Part shown: positions 54,078 through 64,000 of the stretch, piece after piece
Position numbering within the stretch: position 1 is the stretch's first letter
Layout of the letters: every line of letters begins with the position of its first letter
Assembly: GCA_034406715.1 (NCBI GenBank)
Contig: CP137878.1
Coordinates: 186,001-250,000 of the forward strand
Origin: Rhodotorula mucilaginosa
Taxonomy: Eukaryota; Basidiomycota; Microbotryomycetes; Sporidiobolales; Sporidiobolaceae
Length of the DNA stretch: 64,000 nucleotides
Reading direction: 5' to 3'
The notes under the pieces: model-generated
The model's database searches: none
What the model was told of the DNA's origin: nothing
What the model saw: the letters and a program-made list of their open reading frames with translations, nothing else
Position numbers and translations under genes: made by a program

Positions 54078-56339
54078 CTACTGCTTCTCACGAGCAGGGT
54101 CCATGAGGCGCGCCCACTCGAGGGTTAGCCGGAAAACGTCTGGGCAGGACGAAGCGCATCTGGTCAGCTGCTTGATACTGAGAGACCAACCCCTTGAGGG
54201 TTCAGGATGGGAACTGGAGCTCACATGCTTGCATATCAATGTCGCGCCAGTGCGAGCGAGCCCACTCTGCACCAGCATTCGCAATCTCTTCTGCGAGGTC
54301 GTCGTGATTTCCGGTTCGCTCCTCGTCCATCCCGCCGTCGAAGAAGGCGAGCAAATTGTAGACGTCCGCATAGTCGATACGGACCGGGACGTAATGGACC
54401 CAAGGCTGGATACGGCCCTGATACCATTCCGGGTAGATCGTGCTCTTGAAGGGGACCTGATTCGACGCGAGGTGGGAGCGGAACCGAGCCGAATAGCTAT
54501 AGGAACGTAAGTTAGTACTGGCGGGGCAAGAACGATCGCCTGAAGCAATGCAGGAAGCACGGAAAGCTCACGCGTTGCCATCGACGTCCATGACGAAGCG
54601 ATTATCGGCCATTTCCTCCAACGAAGCCTTCGGCGCAAAGTACATAGTCTTGCTGAGGTGTTCGCAAACCTCCGGCGCGCACTGCACCGGTCCGCCGGTC
54701 GCACGTACATTGGAATATCGCTCGTTAAGCTCGGCGAGTGTATACTCCACATCGATTTGGTATTCTCGGCCCGACTTATCGAGACGTGTCTCGCGTACGA
54801 CGCGCGGAATTGCTTCCTGCGAGTTCATGAGGTTGATGAGGCGGAAGCGGTGCGACTGGCGCCATCTGCGCAAGTCCGGTGCGTGATCAGCCTCAGCCGG
54901 TGTCCAAATGCAACGCAATCCGCCGGACTCACTTCTCGTGCATCGCTACGCCGATGCCGTCCGGCGATCCACGCCAGAGCAGCTTGTGGCCCTTTTGTCG
55001 GAAGGGAGACTCGTTGTCGGGATTGAGATCGTATTGAATGGTACTCGGCCAGACCTGCGAGCATGGTGACAGGTGCAGACTTCAGCGCCTGCCCGTACGC
55101 AGTGACGATGTGATGGAAAGTACGTACGATATCACCGTTCCACTGCGCTCTCGAGAGCGCCAAACTGGGGCGGAGGACCTGGGGGAAGGGCCAGCCGGAA
55201 GTCGCGCCGTGAAGCTCGACAATCTTCGGGTCCGTGCAGTAGCTCATGGCGCCTACGGAGAAAGTTGGAGAGCAAGCAAGTCAGCCGGCGTCTATCTCTT
55301 CGTAAGGCGAAGGAGCTTACCGAGGTGGTTATGAACAAAGGGCGGACCGCCCGGGGGCGGCGTGATGGCGAGTCCGGCAATTTCTCGCCGATACGGCGAC
55401 GTGGGCGCACATTGACGTTCCCGATTGGTCCAACTGCGCTTCGGAAGCATTAGTACATGTCTATGAGGCGGAACGAGCTGCACAAACGTACAATCCCGGG
55501 CCGGCGATTGGCAATTCGTCCTCGTTGACCCACCGGTCTTCTCGAGCCGCCTGTCGGTACCCGTCCATCGCCTCACTGTCCAGAGTAACGCTGGACGCGT
55601 CGTGCAGATAAAGCGGTAGACTGACATCCGGGAGAAGCGGTCCGAGTGACTCCATGAGGAGGATGAATCCATCCGGAACAGGGTCCCTCCAAGAAGGCGG
55701 GGCGGACATTTCGCCATTCTTGATGGTGACGATACTATGATCCCGGCCTGGGCCCTCCGTGTCTTCGTAGAAAGTGACGCGCTCGCGAAGCAGAGAAGGC
55801 GGAAGAGAAAAGAAGGGTTCGATTTGATCGGACAGCGTGTCGAACTCGTCGATGAGCTGGACGTCGTGTTCGGTAGCCCAGGTGTACCACCGGTCGAAGC
55901 CGGGAGGTGGTGGCCGCCCGTACCGCCGCCTGTACTCTTGCACGGCGTCCTCATAAGTTTTCGACTGCCGTTCGACTTTGTCCGCCCACGCCTTCTTCGC
56001 ATTGCGGATCAACGCGTGTATCGGGTGTTCCTCGTAAGCGGCGCTCCCCGTCGGAATCGGTGGGGCGTAGGCGTAGATGTCGTCCGTCCGCAGCGAAGAA
56101 GTCGTCAGCGTCGGCGTCGACGATAGCCGTAGACGCCATTTCTCAACTCGCGTTCGTCCCCCCGTGGACGTCGCGATGATGGTCCCGAGGACGCCGAGTA
56201 TAGTGAGCCACAAGCAAGGTCGGGCAGCAGCTCGCCAGTTGTATCGTCGAGCGGAGCGAGGAGGGGACGCGTGCGGATCGTGCAAACGCGACAGCGGCAA
56301 GCTGCCGGCGTTCCAGTTCTTCTCCTGATCCTTGTACAT
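54078..56339 (-). CDS. GT90 family glycosyltransferase (CAP10-like)
   Basis: Predicted Golgi or ER-lumen glycosyltransferase. The family includes Cryptococcus CAP10/CXT1-type xylosyltransferases and animal POGLUT enzymes. The N-terminus has a type II anchor (about residues 38-58, ARPCLWLTILGVLGTIIATS). Then come AVQEYRRRYGRPPPPGFDRW, LIDEFDTLSDQIEPFF, the RFRLINLMNSQE region, RFVMDVDGNAYSARFRSHL (the DVDGN core), WYQGRIQPWVHYVPVRIDY and the closing WRDIDMQAYVFRLTLEWARL. The last intron (GTGAGC..CCCAG) is supported because it creates that exact closing motif. About six introns. Stop TAG at 54,078-54,080. Together with GT43 it could serve capsule or secreted-polysaccharide synthesis (inference). 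Confidence 0.87.
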
Positions 56340-57405
56340 GGCGCCGATGTCACCGGTCTTCTGTGCGCCTGAGTGTACACCAACTGCAGCCTGTAGGAGG
56401 ATCGAAGCGAGGTGTCGTCCCCAGCAGGCCCCCTAGCATACAGACTGATCTAGCGATACTCCTGGTGAGGGGTTTAGACCTGGACACGCGTCGCGCTCCA
56501 ATTACCGCGAGGATTCAGGAGTACTCCGGATCAGCGCTCAGGAGTCGAGAATTGCATGCATGCCGTCTCGACCCGCGAAGCCGCTGCTCGAGGAGCCCTG
56601 AACACGCAATTGCCGCGATCGGCGAACTCAGAGCCAGGGGTTGAGTTCAGGGCGAAGGAGTTCCGGACGGGGACCAGCAAGCTGATTCCCCCGCAGCCGT
56701 ATGTACATACACGGTCGACGAAAAGCGAGCAACGCAGGTGCGGGAATACTGTATTTCGTGTAGCTGCAGATCGCACGTGTGCAGCCGGCAGGAACGACAA
56801 GTAAACCGAAGTGCGTCGCGGACGGAGCCGTGAGTTTGAGAAGGTTAACGTAAATCTCGAGCAGAGCGAGACAGGAGGGGGTCGTAGCCTACGTACAGCG
56901 GATACAAGCGTGACGTGAGCGAAGCTGAAGCGACGGGCGAACCGTGAACAATCTGAGCGCCCCACACGCTCTTCGAATTCGCGGTCAACCATATGCATGC
57001 AGTCGGTTTGCGCGACCTCCTTGTCTGGCCAGCGAGTTGGGCGGTACACACGCGCCGCCGCAGTCGACGCAGCGTTTGCGGTAGGACAGCGACTGTATCT
57101 ACATTCGGATGCGAAGTCGGCGCTTCTCACCTGTTGGCGCTGCAGCCGACTGAGTGAGCAGCTGGCACGCGGCCGCATCTTTAAGGCAACGGTTTGCAGC
57201 ACAAACCCGTGCTGAATCTTGCCAGAGTCAAGGAGAAGACGTGAGCCATGCATATCTCTGTTCTCTACAGAGATTGGGTCACACGCCGCCGTGTGCAACG
57301 ATGGGAACGTCAAGCGGTCATCGTCGCTGTACGAGTCCGCACGTTGTCAGCTCATATCCCTCCTATTCATTCCCGATCGCTGCAGCGCCTGTACAAAGAG
57401 AATCA
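56340..57405. other. Intergenic, no gene supported
   Basis: About 1 kb between Eaf7 and the GT90 gene. A 260-codon open frame on the minus strand (57,313-56,531) has biased composition and no recognisable domain. The interval should hold the GT90 promoter. Confidence 0.5.
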
Positions 57406-58954
57406 TCAACGTACCTTGTTGGCGGGACCACCTGCTCCCGATCTCCTCGAGCTGCTCCTCGGCGTCGCCGCCGACTCGCTCTTTTCCCGTTCGGCCTTCT
57501 TGGCCCGCGCCGCCGCTCCAGCTCGAGTCGTCTTGGCCGGGGTAGCTGCCGCGGCCGCTGCTGCGCCTGGACTTGCGGATCGACTCGCTGCTGTTTCTGA
57601 AGCGGTGGCGGCGGGCCGACGGTTGGAGGCAGCGGCACCCTTCTTTTTTTTGGCAGCTGCGAGAGGAAAAAGGTCAGCGGCGTCCCTAAAAGCTGACAAA
57701 GGCGGTGAAGACATACCTTTCGACTTTGATTGCGGTGCAAAGTCATCGTCGTCATCGTCGGCAACGGTGTCTCCATCCGAATCTTCCTCGTCCCCTTCTT
57801 CCGCCTCTCCACCCTCTCCACCTTCACCTTCTTCGGCCCCTTCACCGCCCCCCTCCTCTTCCTCCTCGTCATCATCATCGTCGCTCAACTCGCTCAGTTC
57901 GCTCTCCTCCGCGGCAGCATCACCTGCCCCCTTTGTGGCGGTCCGCGCTCGTTTCTTTGGACTCGGCGAAGCGTTCTCGACCGTCGTGGCGATCCGGCGT
58001 TTCTTCTTCGGACTCGGTGCCGGTACCGCGGCCGCCGCAGTGGAGGAGGGGCCCGCCGCTGAACTGGGGCGACCTCGTTTGCCCTTCCTGGTCGAAGTCG
58101 GTCGTTCGGTCGCTTCCTCGTCTGCCGCGACTGATTGCCCCTCTCCATCGTCGCCGTCGCCAACACCGTTGTCCCCCTCCTCTAGGTCCGGACCGGCGGG
58201 ATTCGAACCGCGGAGGACGTGTCCGGGCGGGATCGAGACTTGACGGAGTGGACCTTCTGCGGGCGATTCGGCGCGCTCTCCGGGCGGGACCTGCCCGCGC
58301 TGAAACGCGAGTTGGGCGAGCGAGAGTTGCTCGTCCGTCTCTTCCACGTCGCCGTGACCGACCTCGGCAGCGGCGGTGGAGACGGCGGAGTGGCGCGTGA
58401 GGGAGAATTCGCGGACGGGGAAGTAGTGCGCGTCGAGGCGGCTCGGGCGCGGGAGTCTCGACGAGCCGGCGGGAGGTTCACTGCCGTCTGCGGATGTGTG
58501 TGATCTGGATCCGCTGCGATCTGGGGCTCCCGCGGCGGGTGACTGCGCGCGAGAAGGGGTCGACGCCGGAGTTGGAGACGGCGACGGCGAGCCGGGCAAC
58601 AGTTGCTCTTGCTGCACGCACGGGAGTTAAGTTAGCCGCATAGCCTTTTCCCAGCATGAAGCACCTTTGTGCATGACTCGCCTGGTCTTTCCAGACCTGT
58701 TCGAGGGTGTCTGCGTCGTACAACTGGTTCCATTTGGCCCAGACGTCGCGGTTCGAGAGGGACCGCATGCCCGGGTCCTTGGCGAGGCGGTTCAAGAGAG
58801 CGGCCATCTGTACGTGCTTGTGCGGACCGACGAGCCTGTACGCGACGAGGGCGCGCAAGAGAGCGAGTTCGCCGGCTGGAGAGTCGAGGTCGGCGGGCGG
58901 TGCGGGCGGACGCGGTGCCTGATTGCTGCGTGGCGGAGCCCAGTCGGTAGCCAT
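57406..58954 (-). CDS. EAF7: NuA4 subunit Eaf7 / MRGBP (CT20 family)
   Basis: Subunit of the NuA4 histone acetyltransferase, partner of Eaf3/MRG15. The N-terminal CT20 domain is clear: GELALLRALVAYRLVGPHKH, VQMAALLNRLAKD, VWAKWNQLYDADTLEQ, matching the family pattern of LLRAIVRYRPIGxHKHF and LGELYDLDAL. The rest is a disordered tail with a long acidic run (SELSDDDDDEEEEE, about 57,900), AT-hook-like and basic stretches (KGKRGRPSS, PSPKKKRRI, PSPKKRARTA) and an Ala/Lys-rich end. The intron after EQVWKDQ is best placed at 58,681-58,612 with a GC donor (GCGAGT). A GT donor 15 nt upstream is the alternative. Divergent from the zinc-knuckle gene, 137 bp between starts. Confidence 0.85.
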
Positions 58955-59091
58955 GGCGGGCTGTAGTCGCTGTGCACTTCCACTCTCTGCTCGAGTGGGG
59001 CTGATGAAAGAGGGCGTCGTCCCCGCGTGACGAGGGCGAGTCTTTCACTCCGACTTGTCACCTCTCGCCGCACGCTGCCAGGCAGAAAAGG
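58955..59091. promoter_or_regulatory. Compact divergent promoter, EAF7 / zinc-knuckle gene
   Basis: Only 137 bp separate the two start codons, so promoter elements and both 5' UTRs must overlap. No TATA box seen. Confidence 0.55.
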
Positions 59092-60099
59092 ATGCACGCC
59101 AACTACCTCGGACTGCGTGGACAGAAATCAGGCACAGCAGCCGGCGGCAGCTCTCGCTACAGCCGCGCCGCGAGCCAGGCATCGCCCTCCACCCGCTGTC
59201 AGAAGTGTCTCGGACTCGGGCACTACACCGCCGACTGCACCAACAAGCGAGAGTACAAAGTCAGGCCGACGCGCACCCAGATCCTCAAGAACCCCAAACT
59301 CAGGACCCCGCTCACAGAGAGCGCGCCCGTCAGGACAGAAGAGATGCCAAAGCAAGTCGTCCTCTTCTCTCGCTCACAGGAAGGCAGCTCTAACAGACTT
59401 GGCAAATCTGTGAACAGGGAAGGAACCGCCGCCGCCATCCTCGCCGCCAACGAAGCCAAGCGGCAAGCCAAACTCGCCAACGCGAAACACGAGGAGGAAC
59501 GCGGTCGGTCCTCTCGCCGGCGCGGCAGCGTCTCGTCCTCGTCGGGAGGGTCGTCCAGGAGCTCGTCGACGGGGTCGTCGTACTCGTCTTACTCGGGGTC
59601 GAGCCGCAGTCGGAGTCGGAGTCGGAGCGACAGCCGCGGTCGTTCTCGTTCTCGTTCTCGCTCTCGGTCCCGCTCCCGCTCCGTCGATTCTCGTTCTCGA
59701 TCTCGCTCTCGTTCCCCTTCTTCTGCTCGCCTTCACAGTCGGAGCAAGAAAGGCAGGAGTCCGAGTCGCAGCCCGAGTCCGAGTCGGAGCAGGTCGCGCT
59801 CTCCCACCCCGAGACGACGCACCACCATCGCAAGGCGGCGCAGCACTCGCAGTCCAAGCCGATCCCGCTCCCCTGCCCGTTCTCGATCTCGGTCAAGGTC
59901 AAGGTCGCCGGTTGCGAAACGAGCTCGACGCGGATCAGTCTCGCCGGCTCGGTCGCGGTCAAGGTCGCGCAGCCGCAGCATGTCGGGTACGTCTCGCTCG
60001 CCGTCGCCACCCCCGGGGAATGACCGCCACCGCCGCCGCCGCTCGTCAGACAGCGTCGAACCCATCCGGGAAGGGAAGGGCAAAGCGCGCGCCGATTGA
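59092..60099 (+). CDS. Zinc-knuckle RS-rich protein (ZCCHC10-like), about 335 aa
   Basis: Probable nuclear RNA-associated protein. One CCHC knuckle, CQKCLGLGHYTADC (Cx2Cx4Hx4C, residues about 36-49), is followed by the NKREYKVRPTRTQIL and NPKL segment typical of the ZCCHC10 group. The C-terminal two thirds is a Ser/Arg domain (runs of RSRSRS, residues about 165-325), as in splicing factors. The frame is open throughout; a short intron around residues 84-105 cannot be excluded, because the region between PKQ and REGTAAAIL is poorly like the family and is bounded by possible GT and AG. The opposite-strand frames over the RS tract are artefacts of codon bias. Confidence 0.8.
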   Translation: MHANYLGLRGQKSGTAAGGSSRYSRAASQASPSTRCQKCLGLGHYTADCTNKREYKVRPTRTQILKNPKLRTPLTESAPVRTEEMPKQVVLFSRSQEGSSNRLGKSVNREGTAAAILAANEAKRQAKLANAKHEEERGRSSRRRGSVSSSSGGSSRSSSTGSSYSSYSGSSRSRSRSRSDSRGRSRSRSRSRSRSRSVDSRSRSRSRSPSSARLHSRSKKGRSPSRSPSPSRSRSRSPTPRRRTTIARRRSTRSPSRSRSPARSRSRSRSRSPVAKRARRGSVSPARSRSRSRSRSMSGTSRSPSPPPGNDRHRRRRSSDSVEPIREGKGKARAD

Positions 60100-60348
60100 A
60101 GGGCAGCTCCCGCGATTCTTTTCTGCATCGATTCGAGCTTGTTTCCTGAGCGTGACGAGGCAAGGCGCTGAGTGCGAAGTGACCTCAGGTCTGGAGCAGA
60201 TGCCTAGGTGTCGGTAGGCAGAAAGCAGTTGCATAAACAAGCTCGAGATTTGCGAAGTAGAGACAAAACAATGGGGAGAGAGGGAGAGGTAGTGCGTGAC
60301 ATGCGTGGAAAGAGTGAGCTATACAGTTCGAGTACAGTGGGTAGGTGG
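60100..60348. other. Convergent intergenic, 249 bp
   Basis: Lies between the stop codons of the zinc-knuckle and MAPKK genes; holds both 3' UTRs. No clear structure seen. Confidence 0.5.
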
Positions 60349-62325
60349 TCATGTCGGGATAGAGCGAGCGAAAGCGCGGACGTCGGTGTCGGCAACGGCA
60401 GAGTGCTTCATCCAGGGGTATTCCTGCCGGGTTCCAAGCCAGGTCAGCACGCGCCCAACACACGGAAGAGACGCCGGACAACTCACGAGGAGTTCCTTCG
60501 GCGTCGGTCGCGCAACATCAGCCGGTAGCGGTCCTTTCTTCTTGACGTCCCACCCGACCGGTTCTTTCCTCAACGTCGCATCGACAAAGTCTTCGACCAT
60601 GGGCGAGAATTTACCCGCCGGTAATCTCGGCGCCGGCTCGTTGACGATGTACTGCAGCAACTCGAGGATCGACATCTGGTGTCCGGACCCGGAGAGCGAG
60701 ACGCCCGTCGCGGTGGCAGAGGCAGGTTTCCGTTTTGCCTTTGTCGTCCCGTTCCCGCTCGCCTTTCGGGTTCTCGCTGCTCCTCCGCCACCGGGCAGCA
60801 TCGATTCGCGCTTGGCTTTTCGTTGCCTCTCGGCGAGCATGATGCTCTCGCGCTTCTTGTCCGGTCGAACGGGCGACAGCGTATCGTCGCCCAATTCGTC
60901 GAGCCGGTCTTCAGCCTCGTCGGCGAACGAGAGACGTGCCAGCGCGTCCTCCGCTTCGTCTTCGCCTGACGAGGCCGGTTCGTCCTCGGCTGAGAACGGG
61001 AATCGGCCGATCGCCAGCTCGACGAGCGTGATCCCGAGCGACCAGACGTCCGACTTGACCGTGTAAGGGTCGCCCGAGATTCGTTCGGGCTGTCGCGAGA
61101 AGATGCGGGTCAGCGAGTGCACCTCCGATGGCGCACGACGAGGCTCTGTGCACTCACGCTCATGTAGGTGCTGGTGCCGACAAACGTGTCGGCCACACTG
61201 TTGGTCAACTCGCCCGACACACCAAAGTCGCAGATCTTGATGTGGCCGGCCGAGTTGAGGAGGATATTGCTCGGTTTGACGTCTGGGAGCGGTGGAACAG
61301 GAGGTCAGGACTGTGATCTCGGAGAGAGAAGAAAGCGCATGGTCAGCTGCTTACCGCGATGCATGATCTTGTGCACCTCGTAGAGGTACGTCAAGCCAGA
61401 GACCACGGCCAGCGCAATCTTGCCCAGTATCGGTTCGGGTATAGGTCCGACTTTGCGGTAAATCGCGTCGAGAGACCTGCGAGTTAAAAAGACGAGCGCA
61501 TCAGCACCTCAGCGCACAAAGGCGTTGCCAAACATCAGCCTCCTCACCCTCGGTCCATGTACTCCATGCACATGCAGATGTGTGGATCTTGCAGGTACGC
61601 GCCGTAGAACGAGACGATGAAAGGGGACGAGCAGTCGTGCATGAACTGCAACTCGCGGAGGATCTGTTTCCGGGTCGTGTCCGAAGTGGCGATGTGGACG
61701 ACCTGTTGCGGGGATGGTCAGTGCAGCTCACGAGATGAGGATCCGGAGGGATCAGGAGACACACCTTCTTAGCCATGATGGCCTTTGTCGGGATGTGCAG
61801 TGCCCGACTGACGGTTCCTCCGTTCCCACACCCGAGTTCGTCGAGAACCTGGAGATCCTCGTTCCGGAGGTCGATCTTGAACTCGACGCCGAGTTCGAGG
61901 GTCGCGAGCTGCTCGTTCAGCTGGTTGTGGTAGCTCCTCGAGCTGGCAGAAGAGCTCGACAGGCTCGGCGTTGACGGTAGTGGGGAGGTCGTGTCTGAAC
62001 TGAGCGAGATGATCGAAGTCCGGTTCGACCTCGACGAGCCTGCGACCTGGATCGGTTGCGGTCTGGACGAGCCTTCCGACGTGCGAGGAGTTGCGGCGCC
62101 CAGCGAGCCCACAGGAGACGTCATGGTCGACGACAACGACGACGAGGAAGAACCGACAAGGGGTGCGGGCGCCTGCAAGAGGTCGGCGGCCGAAGCGCCC
62201 ATGAGCGTGCCCGGCTTGGCGGCTTCGCTGCCGAGAGCGAGTCCCTTCTTGTTCCGATTCTTGCCACGGCGCGCGAGCAAGCCGCCAGGCGAGTTGGCGC
62301 CGTCCGTCGAGCCGACGACGTCCAT
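60349..62325 (-). CDS. MAP kinase kinase, Ste7/Fuz7-like
   Basis: Dual-specificity kinase of the pheromone/filamentation MAPK pathway. A Ser-rich N-terminus (about 125 residues) precedes the kinase domain: [20 protein letters not shown] and GGTV (P-loop), [13 protein letters not shown] (ATP lysine), [34 protein letters not shown] (catalytic loop), [20 protein letters not shown] (DFG and SxxxT activation site), [13 protein letters not shown] and [20 protein letters not shown]. An acidic/basic insert of about 115 residues follows FPF before [16 protein letters not shown]. It ends with TPKELL joined across an intron to [10 protein letters not shown]. Start at MDVVGSTDG (62,325); upstream in-frame ATG at 62,496 is possible. 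Confidence 0.9.
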
Positions 62326-62707
62326 GTGGTGGGCGGCGGCGAATAACGAGATTTGTCGGATTTGGACAGGCGGAAGGTGTGACCAGCAGCACAGGCTCGT
62401 GTGGATTAGTTTGGTGCGTAGGCTAGAGTCGCTCGCCGGTAGCTGTGAGGGGAAGAAGAGCCGGTCCAGAGAGCAGAGCCGCGAGCCGCTTTCCACCGCA
62501 CCTCGGGGATATTAACCCGGCGAAAAGACCTCGCTATACAGAGACAGACCGTGGTACGGCTGCTATAAGTTCAGAGGCTCCCTCTTGCTGCAAGAGAAAA
62601 GTCGAACCGGATGAACAGGTCGCGGGAGCAAAGGTGGCGCAAAAGCGATAAAAGGCATCAAGCAGGTGTTGCTGTCGCATAACCACCGCTCAGTCTACGA
62701 ATATACT
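62326..62707. other. Intergenic, MAPKK promoter region
   Basis: About 380 bp between the ERG4 stop and the MAPKK start on the same strand. A locally AT-rich stretch lies at about 62,690-62,730. No pheromone-response-like element was confidently identified. Confidence 0.45.
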
Positions 62708-64000
62708 CTAAAGAACATATGGGATATACCTATCGAGCCAGAACGTCGTCAGCTCGAGACCGGGGAAAAGTGGAGCGTCGAAAAAAGAGACTCACGAGTA
62801 CGGCACCAACTTCTTGTACCGCGTCCAGTCGTCTCCGTACTTGCGCGCACACTTGGCCTCATCGCGCGAGTTGCGGTGCAGCAGCATCGTCGCGTGAAAG
62901 ACGGGGTAGTAGTACGGGATGACGGAGCCTTGGCCGGCCGAGGCACCCCAGATGATGGCTTGGATCCAGTCCGAGATGTAGTCTGCGCCGGCGGGTCATG
63001 CACAGATCAGCAGCTGCTCGACATTGTTGTGGCACCTGGTCCAAGGCCCCGGCGAGGCCTCGACCGATTCGATCGAAAAGCGGACTCACTCGGCTTGCGC
63101 AGGTACGCCCAGAACCCGTCGAGCAACAGCTCGCCGCGCTTGGTCTTGAGCGTCTTGGGGTTCTCGAGCTCGGCCCACGGCAATTGCGGGAACGTGTACC
63201 GCTTGATGTAAGTTCCGGTCTTGACCGCCTTGAAGTGCGACTTTTGCGCCATGCAAATGTCCATCCTGGTTTGTCCACGGTGGCGCGAGTCAGGGGGGAG
63301 TTGGCTCGTAAGGTGGACAGCTGAAGGAAACCGAGTCTGTGGCAACTCACATGCACTGGGCCAGAGTGATGGCGACAAAGAGGAAGACGAGGACCGGCTT
63401 CGAGTAGGTGTAGGTGGCGGGGTCGTGCGTCGCCATGTAAATCGCGGCGTACGCGTACGAGAACGGGACGCCCGCGAGGTTCCAGTACGAGAGGAGCCAG
63501 CCGAACTATATGGGGCGCAGACGGTAATCAGTTTATCGTAGCAGGTCCCAGCATTTCCGATTCGGCACGCACCTTCTCGTAGTTCATGTCTAGGTTGCGG
63601 CGGGAAAGGATCAAAGGTTAGCTGTCGAAACCACGTCACCACAATGGATCAGAGGCAGAAGGAGCTCACCCCAGGTTTGCGGAATGTATTGCTCGCCCTG
63701 TTTTCGGTGCGCGCACCCAGAATCAGTATGCGGGGGAGGCGACGGAGGGGCGAAGAAGCATCTCCGCACCTTGGCACACGCGTTCAGGTAGAGTCCGGTC
63801 CCGTAAGCAAAGAGCCAGGTATTTCCGCTGACGTAGCCGTAATCCTGGTACTGCTTGGCGACGGCGCCCATCGCGAGGGCAAACAGGATGGTCCACGAGA
63901 CGCGGATCTCTGCAAACATCTTGATGTCGACGATGCCGACGCGCGGGTTCAAGGTCGAGCCCATGAAGTAGTCGTAGATGAGGTTGCCACTCATGCGGTA
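62708..64000 (-). CDS. ERG4: Sterol C-24(28) reductase, partial (5' end outside window)
   Basis: Last step of ergosterol synthesis: reduces the C24(28) double bond of ergosta-5,7,22,24(28)-tetraenol with NADPH in the ER membrane. Motifs of the ERG4/ERG24 family: IYDYFMGSTLNPRVGIVDIK, MFAEIRVSWTILFALAMGA, MNYEKFGWLLSYWNLAGVPF, AQKSHFKAVKTGTYIKRYTF, PQLPWAELENPKTLKT, DYISDWIQAIIWG, SVIPYYYPVFHATMLLHRNS and RDEAKCARKYGDDWTRYKKL. The last intron joins VPYS to YIPYVL and stop at 62,708, the normal family ending. Several introns of 50-90 nt. The N-terminal membrane segments lie beyond 64,000. Confidence 0.9.

Noticed and set aside
56531-57313. 260-codon minus-strand open frame in the gap between EAF7 and the GT90 gene
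   Set aside because: Arg/Ser-rich composition, no domain, no splice or family support; probably chance in GC-rich DNA.
58198-58215. GATTCGAACC-like tRNA T-arm string
   Set aside because: It lies inside the EAF7 coding frame and has no matching acceptor, D or anticodon arms.

Overview
The window looks like nuclear DNA of a GC-rich basidiomycete fungus, most likely a Pucciniomycotina red yeast of the Rhodotorula/Sporobolomyces kind (inference). The reasons are many short introns of about 58 to 75 nt, fungal genes such as an ERG4-type sterol reductase, an IQGAP, a Ste7-like MAPKK and the NuA4 subunit Eaf7, and Tad-like LINE elements with an RNase H domain.

Left half (1 to about 31.8 kb) is a retroelement nest. 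Bases 1-10,760 are a head-to-tail array with a 3,326-bp period. Each unit holds broken Ty3/gypsy pol pieces (RT, RNase H, start of integrase), a 5'-truncated LINE and several short LINE/SINE-like 3' ends. A full-length LINE with two intact ORFs (10,761-17,403, minus) sits inside the fourth unit, flanked by a 9-bp target duplication; the unit then resumes and ends at 18,371. After gypsy and LINE scraps and a (GGATA)17 tract, a second copy of the same LINE (20,548-27,198, plus) is inserted, with its own 9-bp target duplication, in a short SINE-like element. The two copies face away from each other and differ by one amino acid in ORF2, so the family was active very recently. Bases 27,173-30,156 are a 1,492-bp tandem duplication of older, CpG-decayed LINE debris; it carries the last bases of the young LINE, so it happened after that insertion. 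Bases 30,663-31,833 hold no recognisable gene.

Right half (31.8-64 kb) is ordinary gene-dense DNA. In order: a GT43 glucuronyltransferase-like enzyme (+), ALG6 glucosyltransferase (-), IQGAP (-), a mitochondrial hemerythrin-like protein (-), an SDR oxidoreductase (-), a conserved Cys-rich fungal protein (-), translin (-), an AN1 zinc-finger protein (+), an unidentified protein (-), a GT90/CAP10-like glycosyltransferase (-), Eaf7 (-), an RS-rich zinc-knuckle protein (+), a Ste7-like MAPKK (-) and ERG4 (-, running off the right edge). The GT43 and ALG6 genes converge with 31 bp between stops. Translin/AN1 and Eaf7/zinc-knuckle are divergent pairs with short shared promoters. Exon models were assembled by eye from splice signals, reading-frame continuity and family motifs.
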